The position numbers and the translations under genes were made by a program. From NCBI GenBank assembly GCA_964503615.1, contig CAZDBA010000049.1, positions 1 through 30,067 of the forward strand: a stretch of DNA of 30,067 nucleotides, in the 5' to 3' direction. How positions within the stretch are numbered: the stretch's first letter is position 1; the number at the start of each line of letters is the position of its first letter. This DNA comes from CAZDBA01 sp964503615 (GTDB taxonomy: Bacteria > Planctomycetota > Planctomycetia > Pirellulales > Pirellulaceae). Below, piece after piece: positions 25,425-30,067 of the stretch. Under the pieces are notes generated by a model. That model did no database searches and was not told the origin of the DNA. It saw only the letters and a program-made list of their open reading frames with translations.

Positions 25425-26432
25425 TTAGCTGCTCAAGATACCAATAAATGGCCCGATATCAAAGAAGTCAACCGTACCATCGCCATTGATGTCGGCTTCG
25501 AATTGAAAGCCGGATACTGTCAGAAGTGTAATAAAAGGGCCGATGTCAAAAAAGTTGACAACGTTGTTCTGGTCAACATCGCCCAGCAGCCCAGTACCCG
25601 GCACCAGATTGGCAACGATTTCAATATTGTCGAGCTCCATCTCGTTGTTGCCCTCGTTGGCAAAGTCGCTAATGATGATTTCGATCTGTGGCTCGTTATC
25701 CAGCGCGGCACTCAACGTAATAAAACCGCTGTCGGCGACTTGGTTCTCTGGATCGGGATTGAGTGGATCAAGATCGGAAAATATTAAATCGATATTGTTT
25801 TGATCGGCAGCTCGAAACCATGTTCCGCCAGGCCCGGTGGTGCGATAGAAAACATCAAAGGTTGTAGGAAGATCAGAGGCAGTAGGATCCAAAGGGTCCA
25901 AGCCCGGTGTACCTTCGACATCAAATCGCAATTGGAAATCCTGAAAACCGGTTCCATCAATTGTTATGTAGATTAACGCATCGTTACCGAAATCATCTGG
26001 CACCGCGCCCAACCCATCATTCCTGTCAACCAAGAACGAGTTAACCCCACCAATACTGAAATCGTCTCCTGGCCCCCGGATGTCGGTCCACCTGATGGTT
26101 CGAGTTACTTCAAAGGACTCACCGCTGACGGGTGATATGTAAGGCACAAATCCTCCGCCGCCATTGTTGTCCAGTTCGTCAGCGGCACCGATATACGCTT
26201 GCAAGTTAGCGCTGCCAACTGTGTTATCAACATCAGCCAGGAAATCCTGAAAGTTTGGGCCTTCCGGTGCGTCGGGGTCGATTGGTGGAGGATCAAAGGC
26301 AAAATCAAAATCTTGCGTAAAACCCCAGAACGCGACGACATCGGTTCGATCAGTTTGAGCATCCGCCTGCGAAGCTGGGTAGGCAGCAATTAGTAAGGGG
26401 AACAAAAAGAGATAAAGTCGTGAGAGCTTCAT
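25425..26432 (-). CDS. Secreted protein with C-terminal dockerin-like repeats
   Basis: 335 residues. Signal peptide MKLSRLYLFLFPLLIA (cut near 24-26) from the ATG at 26432, which has AAGG nine bases upstream; the in-frame ATG-less extension to 26504 is not used. The body (about 30-275) is acidic and rich in Asp/Pro/Gly beta-type sequence, without a named family. The C-terminus has two Ca-binding-like dockerin type I repeats, GDVDQNNVVNFFDIGPF and ADINGDGTVDFFDIGPF. In planctomycetes such repeats occur on many secreted proteins without cellulosomes, so they may serve surface anchoring or interaction. Monocistronic, with long upstream space. Confidence 0.85.
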   Translation of the reverse strand: MKLSRLYLFLFPLLIAAYPASQADAQTDRTDVVAFWGFTQDFDFAFDPPPIDPDAPEGPNFQDFLADVDNTVGSANLQAYIGAADELDNNGGGGFVPYISPVSGESFEVTRTIRWTDIRGPGDDFSIGGVNSFLVDRNDGLGAVPDDFGNDALIYITIDGTGFQDFQLRFDVEGTPGLDPLDPTASDLPTTFDVFYRTTGPGGTWFRAADQNNIDLIFSDLDPLNPDPENQVADSGFITLSAALDNEPQIEIIISDFANEGNNEMELDNIEIVANLVPGTGLLGDVDQNNVVNFFDIGPFITLLTVSGFQFEADINGDGTVDFFDIGPFIGILSS

Positions 26433-26602
26433 TGATGCAGGCCTTGTATTCAGATAAGGAGAAGTCGAAATCCAGGGGAGGACTCTATTATAACGTCGCG
26501 GCAAGAAACGCCAGTTGTTATTCCAGAAGAGGGTTTTACTTATAACGGCGTGATAGGAAACGTTAGATATTGCCCACTTAGCGACCGTAAGAACCGAAGC
26601 AA

Positions 26603-26641
26603 CAAAAAAAAGCGATGCACCGAGTTCGGCACAACGCTTTT
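26603..26641 (-). terminator. Minus-strand rho-independent terminator
   Basis: On the minus strand AAAAGCG (26641-26635) pairs with CGCTTTT (26614-26608) around a ~20-base loop, and the T run extends to eight. It lies 357 bp beyond the stop of the RHH gene, the nearest upstream minus-strand gene, so that transcript may have a long 3' region. Confidence 0.6.
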
Positions 26642-26684
26642 ACGTGAAATATCTAAATGTTCAATTGAGTCAAACGAATGCTGG

Positions 26685-26710
26685 CCCGTCAGCCGATTCG
26701 GCTGGGCGGG
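26685..26710. repeat. Stem-loop of unknown role
   Basis: CCCG-T-CAGCCG pairs with CGGCTG-GG-CGGG around a 3-base loop: six pairs, a small bulge, then four pairs. There is no T run. It lies within the unexplained stretch downstream of the RHH gene. Confidence 0.4.
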
Positions 26711-26927
26711 ATAAGCGCGTACCCCGGAACCGCAAAGCAGGTTGCTTTACAAATTCTAAAGGCAGCGTTGGGGTTCATAATTCCTCTTGGAACAAAAAGT
26801 CGAAAGGTGCCAACGTCGAAGTACACTTTTCGATTTTTACGGATAATCTCCATCTCGATCTTCAGAAGCAATCCCCCATAAAGGCGATTCAACTACAGAT
26901 CGTTTTCACAATTCCCGAACCCGGCTA

Positions 26928-26945
26928 GATATCGACTTCGATATC
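26928..26945. repeat. Perfect 7-bp inverted repeat
   Basis: GATATCG (26928-26934), loop ACTT, CGATATC (26939-26945). It lies 52 bp past the RHH gene stop. Without a T run it may be an RNA stabiliser or a protein site rather than a terminator. Confidence 0.4.
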
Positions 26946-26997
26946 GGCTTTGGCGTAAACCATGGCAGGATTGGTTGGTCTCGGTACTCCTACGACC

Positions 26998-27558
26998 TTA
27001 TTGCCCAAATCGGTTTGGTGGATTTTGATTTGGCTGACTGGGTGGTGTAGGCGGAGGAGTATAGGTTGACCGAAAACTCGCCGGTGCGGTATTGATCGTC
27101 GGTGCTGGCTTGGGCTGAGGCGCAGGAGCCGAATTTCGCTTTGAGGCCGCCGATCCAGATGGCTTAGTGCCTTCCAGAAGAACTTGCAGCAGTTTAGAGA
27201 TGCACAGCTTGTTCATGCTGGTGTTGTGGTCGCTGGCCTCTGCCTTCAATGCCTCATGCAAGCTTTCAGGCAAGCGGACGGTGATGACGCGAGTTGCTTC
27301 ATTACTGCTATTACCAGGAATCTTCCGTCCACGCAGTCCATTTACCATTTTCTGAATTTCGGCGTATTCGGTGGTCCGCTCGAAATTAATGAATTCGGCT
27401 TGGGTTGGGAAAACGCTGCGGGCAGCTCCGCTGACGCCCAAAACCTCGCGGAAGAAGGTTACCCAGTCTGGGTTCCCCTGGAACAGCTGGCGGGCGACTT
27501 GGAGGACTTTTTGACATCGTGCCGCGAAGTCCTCGGTCTGGATCATAATATCGTTCAT
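26998..27558 (-). CDS. Ribbon-helix-helix protein, HicB-like
   Basis: 186 residues. The N-terminal 80 residues are a helical region of unknown family. Residues 89-128 form an RHH/Arc-like DNA-binding domain (TRVITVRLPESLHEALKAEA...NKLCISKLLQVLL), as in the C-terminal part of HicB-type antitoxins. The tail from about 135 is Pro/Ala/Asn/Gln-rich and disordered. ATG 27558 has AAGGA five bases upstream. No HicA-type toxin gene is adjacent on either side, so it may be an orphan transcription factor. The GTGCAC repeat array 163-215 bp upstream is a good candidate for its operator. Similar RHH proteins labelled HicB family are common in planctomycetes. Confidence 0.85.
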   Translation of the reverse strand: MNDIMIQTEDFAARCQKVLQVARQLFQGNPDWVTFFREVLGVSGAARSVFPTQAEFINFERTTEYAEIQKMVNGLRGRKIPGNSSNEATRVITVRLPESLHEALKAEASDHNTSMNKLCISKLLQVLLEGTKPSGSAASKRNSAPAPQPKPAPTINTAPASFRSTYTPPPTPPSQPNQNPPNRFGQ

Positions 27559-28214
27559 TTGAGATTCCTTTCACAAAGTGAGAAAGCGTGTGCATTTCGT
27601 TGACTATGGACGCCCTTCGTAAGCGACCGTTGTTCAATCTTTTGAGTGCAGTCAAACGAGTGATGTAATGGCATTAATCTGCAAGCACTTACGTCAATTC
27701 CACACTTTTGCAAATCCGCCGTGCACGCGTGCATAAAAACCGTGCACAAGAATGATGCATAAAGTTTGTGCACCGATTCGATTCACATTGTCCAGCTGTC
27801 CACCTTTGTGTGACTTTAGAAGAATCTCCAAAAACAGGTCGTTTACATCGAAAAACAACCCAAAAAGTGAAGAGATGTGAGTTCGGCGAAGATAGGCAAG
27901 TGACCGAGTTCAATGGGCGCTGGAAGTGGCGAGGCCGTTTCGAACTCGCCACGGCATTTGATTCGGCAAGGGCAAGGCTCCTGCCGAGCCAGAATCTGGT
28001 GGTTGCGATATTCCCGGATGCGATTTGGCAGGGCCCCCTAGCCTCCGTGGCTTAGCATGGATCCCCGACATCCCCGTGACCAGTTGAATTCTCCCATCGT
28101 GCCATGCTACTGTTGGCGAATGTTTGCCGATTCAGGGTGTAATTAATAATTCCCGTAGAACGCAAGCCTCAGCAGGATAAGCAGTATGATTTTCTTCATA
28201 GTTTTCACTTTCGA
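27559..28214. other. Intergenic region between the RHH gene and nicotinate phosphoribosyltransferase
   Basis: About 656 bp between divergent genes. The left part holds the RHH promoter and the GTGCAC array. The 27960-28080 stretch (GGCAAGGCTCCTGCCGAGCC...GGCAGGGCCCCCTAGCCTCCG) is GC-richer, and has the look of a decayed intergenic repeat rather than a gene. An open frame across it (27768-28055) has no signal or domain. The right end should hold the pncB promoter. Confidence 0.4.
27721..27773. promoter_or_regulatory. GTGCAC/GCATAAA repeat array, possible operator
   Basis: GTGCAC occurs three times (27721, 27742, 27768) with GCATAAA after the first two. TGCACGCGTGCA (27722-27733) is a perfect palindrome, and GTGCACAA (27742-27749) with TTGTGCAC (27766-27773) forms a perfect 8-bp inverted repeat. 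RHH proteins often bind such repeated short half-sites. Confidence 0.55.
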
Positions 28215-29693
28215 ATGATTTCCAGCCCTATGACAATCGAAAAATTGTACAGCTCGTCTCTGACCCTTTTGACCGATCTTTACCAAATCACAATGGCTTA
28301 CGGGTATTGGAAGCAAGGCAAGGCCGAGCAAGAGAGCGTGTTTCATTTATTCTTTCGCAAGAATCCGTTCAAAGGCGGCTATACCATCGCGGCCGGTTTG
28401 GAAACGGCGATCGAATTCATAGAACGGTTTGGCTTCGATGAATCGGACCTTACCTATTTAAGCTCGATTGAGGGCAACGATGGCAAGCCGCTTTTTGAAC
28501 CGGAGTTTCTGGAATACCTTGGCCAGCTGAAACTGAGCGTCGATGTCCAAGCCGTACCAGAGGGAACGGTCGTGTTTCCGCATGAGCCAATACTGCGAGT
28601 TCAGGGGCCGATCCTTCAAGCCCAGTTGTTGGAAACCGCGCTGCTAAACATTATCAACTTTCAAACCTTGATTGCGTCCAAGTCAGCTCGAATTTGCCGC
28701 TCGGCTGGGGATGACCCTGTACTTGAATTCGGTTTGCGGCGAGCCCAGGGAGTGGATGGAGCATTGACCGCCAGTCGAGCCGCATTTATCGGTGGAGCCT
28801 CGGCGACCTCAAACGTGCTGGCGGGCAAACTATTGGGGCTTCCGGTCAAAGGCACTCATGCACATAGCTGGGTGATGTCGTTTTCGGACGAGATGACATC
28901 GTTCGAGAACTATGCGGCCGCTTTACCGAACAACTGCGTGTTCCTTGTCGATACGTTTGACACACTCGAAGGTGTAAAGAAAGCGATCACTGTCGGCAAC
29001 CAACTGAGGGCCGCCGGTCACGAGATGGTTGGAATCCGTTTGGACTCAGGCGACCTGGCGTTCCTGAGCATCGAAGCGCGAAAGTTGCTGGACGAAGCCG
29101 GATTTCCCAACGCCACCATCGTCGCCAGCAACGACTTGGACGAGCATTTGATCGAAAGTTTGAAACGCCAAGGCGCAAAGATCGCAATGTGGGGCGTGGG
29201 TACCAAGCTTGCCACCGCATTCGACCAACCGGCGTTGGGCGGAGTCTACAAGCTTGGAGCATTAAAAGACACCAACGGAAAGTGGCTTCCGAAAGTCAAA
29301 TTGTCTGAGCAACTGATCAAAGTTTCGACGCCTGGCATTTTACAGGTCCGAAGGTTCTTTGATGACAAAGTGGCGCGAGCCGATATGGTCTACAACGAAT
29401 TGATCGAGCTGCCAGAAGAATGCGTGATCGTGGACCCGCTTGATCCATCGCGAAAAAGAAAGCACGGCAAGGAATTTAAATTCAAAGACCTGTTGGAGCC
29501 TATCGTTCGATCAGGCAAAGCAGTTTACCAGTCTCCCACGTTGCCCGAGATCCAGGCGCGGGCAAAGAACCAATTGAAAATGTTTCACGAGTCGATTTTG
29601 CGATTAGACTTCCCTCACAACTACCCTGTCGGGCTGGAACAACAGCTTCATGATCAAAAATGCAAGTTGGTCAACAAGTTAAGAAATACGTAA
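28215..29693 (+). CDS. pncB: Nicotinate phosphoribosyltransferase
   Basis: 492-residue NAPRTase that makes nicotinate mononucleotide from nicotinate and PRPP with ATP hydrolysis, the Preiss-Handler step of NAD synthesis. Conserved parts are LLTDLYQITMAYGYW (18-32), FRKNPFKGGYTIAAG (47-61), EFGLRRAQG (171-179), and GTHAHSWVMSF (213-223) with the likely phosphorylated His217. The ...GIRLDSGDLA block binds the phosphoribosyl group. Length fits the family. Two ATGs (28215 and 28230) are possible and neither has a clear ribosome binding site; the first is listed. A perfect 12-bp palindrome covers its stop codon. Convergent with the QueD-family gene. Confidence 0.95.
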   Translation: MISSPMTIEKLYSSSLTLLTDLYQITMAYGYWKQGKAEQESVFHLFFRKNPFKGGYTIAAGLETAIEFIERFGFDESDLTYLSSIEGNDGKPLFEPEFLEYLGQLKLSVDVQAVPEGTVVFPHEPILRVQGPILQAQLLETALLNIINFQTLIASKSARICRSAGDDPVLEFGLRRAQGVDGALTASRAAFIGGASATSNVLAGKLLGLPVKGTHAHSWVMSFSDEMTSFENYAAALPNNCVFLVDTFDTLEGVKKAITVGNQLRAAGHEMVGIRLDSGDLAFLSIEARKLLDEAGFPNATIVASNDLDEHLIESLKRQGAKIAMWGVGTKLATAFDQPALGGVYKLGALKDTNGKWLPKVKLSEQLIKVSTPGILQVRRFFDDKVARADMVYNELIELPEECVIVDPLDPSRKRKHGKEFKFKDLLEPIVRSGKAVYQSPTLPEIQARAKNQLKMFHESILRLDFPHNYPVGLEQQLHDQKCKLVNKLRNT

Positions 29694-29700
29694 CGTTACG
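29689..29700. repeat. 12-bp palindrome over the pncB stop codon
   Basis: CGTAACGTTACG is perfectly self-complementary and contains the TAA stop (29691-29693). Too short and loop-free for a terminator; possibly chance. Confidence 0.5.
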
Positions 29701-29728
29701 CGAATCCGCTTTACACCTTCACTCCAAC

Positions 29729-29769
29729 CCAACCGTCAAGAATCCAATCCAACCGTCAGGGTATCCAAT
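29729..29769. repeat. Tandem duplication of about 20 bp
   Basis: CCAACCGTCAAGAATCCAAT (29729-29748) is followed directly by CCAACCGTCAGGGTATCCAAT (29749-29769), which differs by a few bases. It lies in the short space between two convergent genes. Confidence 0.7.
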
Positions 29770-29801
29770 ACCGGCTTATGACAGACGGGGCGCAGCATTC
29801 C

Positions 29802-30067
29802 TTACAACGAAACTCGGCATTCGCCCCATTGGCCCTCGTTTTCATCAACCTTCAGAACCACCTCGGAAAGGTTCTCCGGTAGAATTCCAGAATCGATCAG
29901 AGAATCGCACAGATAGCCAGCGACCAATTCGGCAGTCGTATTGGCAATGGGCAACAACACACAATCGGTCCGGGGAAAGACCCAGCGACGATCTTCAAAG
30001 GTCAAAGTGACTTCGCGATCATCAACGGAAACCGCGATCGTCGGGTGCTGAGTGGCGATCAGCATCT
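29802..30067 (-). CDS. 6-pyruvoyl-tetrahydropterin synthase / QueD family protein, partial
   Basis: The C-terminal 88 residues of a gene that continues past the window edge. The LPIANTTAELVAGYLCDSL stretch matches the block before the last strand in PTPS/QueD enzymes (usually P-T-x-E-x-x-A), and the final VVLKVDENEGQWGECRV is the usual conserved Glu-containing strand. The N-terminal half with the zinc-binding histidines is outside the window. QueD makes 6-carboxytetrahydropterin for queuosine, while PTPS homologues serve other pterins; which applies cannot be told. TAA stop at 29802-29804. Confidence 0.8.
   Translation of the reverse strand, partial: MLIATQHPTIAVSVDDREVTLTFEDRRWVFPRTDCVLLPIANTTAELVAGYLCDSLIDSGILPENLSEVVLKVDENEGQWGECRVSL

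Larger units (their letters stand above)
26433..26997. other. Intergenic region between dockerin-like gene and the RHH gene
   Basis: About 565 bp. It contains a minus-strand terminator (26603-26641), a hairpin at 26685-26710, a perfect stem at 26928-26945, and two overlapping short open frames on opposite strands (26644-26928 and 26689-26892) that I cannot support as genes. Confidence 0.4.

Noticed and set aside
26644..26928. 94-residue plus-strand open frame downstream of the dockerin-like gene
   Set aside because: It lies opposite another open frame, crosses a hairpin, has no ribosome binding site and has no recognised domain; kept only as part of an unexplained region.
26998..27558. A complete HicAB toxin-antitoxin pair
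   Set aside because: No HicA-like small RNA-binding protein lies on either side, so only an orphan HicB-like RHH protein is supported.
27768..28055. 95-residue open frame on the plus strand between the RHH gene and pncB
   Set aside because: It crosses the repeat array and a likely decayed intergenic repeat, has no ribosome binding site, domain or signal, and its composition is not gene-like.

Overview
The window is a stretch of bacterial chromosome, most likely from a planctomycete of the Pirellulaceae type. The strongest evidence is an adjacent pair of genes: a DUF1592/DUF1588/DUF1585 cytochrome-type protein and a Tat-exported DUF1552 protein, a combination that is abundant in planctomycetes. 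Supporting evidence includes a secreted protein with dockerin-like repeats, an ECF sigma gene with a membrane partner, an FHA-GAF histidine kinase, and imperfect inverted repeats between genes. Base composition looks moderate (near 50% GC by eye). I saw no tRNA, rRNA, CRISPR array, transposase or phage gene.

Layout. 1-3133 (minus): valS. 3499-4281 (plus): a membrane protein with a TrkA-C domain. 4262-5694 (minus): an ECF sigma factor and its membrane partner, coupled by an ATGA overlap. 6034-7857 (plus): a tiny lysine-rich lipoprotein, then an FHA-GAF histidine kinase ending at a strong terminator. 7951-9447 (minus): a secreted SAF-domain protein. 9644-13656 (minus): uvrA followed by a cysteine desulfurase. 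14061-14258 (plus): a cold-shock protein with a strong terminator. 14457-18161 (minus): a compact four-gene operon of a HAD phosphatase, an STM4013-type hydrolase and two radical SAM proteins of the STM4012 and STM4011 types. 18291-19097 (minus): a DUF533/TerB-like protein. 19345-20013 (plus): an exported Gln-rich protein. 20045-23833 (minus): the DUF1592 and DUF1552 pair. 24081-25328 (minus): a HI0933-family flavoprotein. 25425-26432 (minus): the dockerin-like protein. 26998-27558 (minus): a ribbon-helix-helix (HicB-like) protein with a GTGCAC repeat array upstream. 28215-29693 (plus): nicotinate phosphoribosyltransferase. 29802-30067 (minus): the C-terminal part of a QueD/PTPS-family enzyme that runs off the window.

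How the genes work together. Most are housekeeping genes or ordinary planctomycete lineage genes. The best candidate for an undescribed system is the 14457-18161 operon. Two different radical SAM enzymes and an alkaline-phosphatase-fold hydrolase have the same order and kind as the uncharacterised STM4011-STM4012-STM4013 set known from Salmonella. Here they are joined to a HAD phosphatase by 4-base stop/start overlaps, which points to one co-translated pathway of unknown substrate. Regulatory features of note are the GTGCAC array upstream of the RHH gene, a hairpin over the sigma-factor ribosome binding site, and a minus-strand terminator far downstream of the RHH gene that leaves about 350 bp of transcribed but unexplained sequence.
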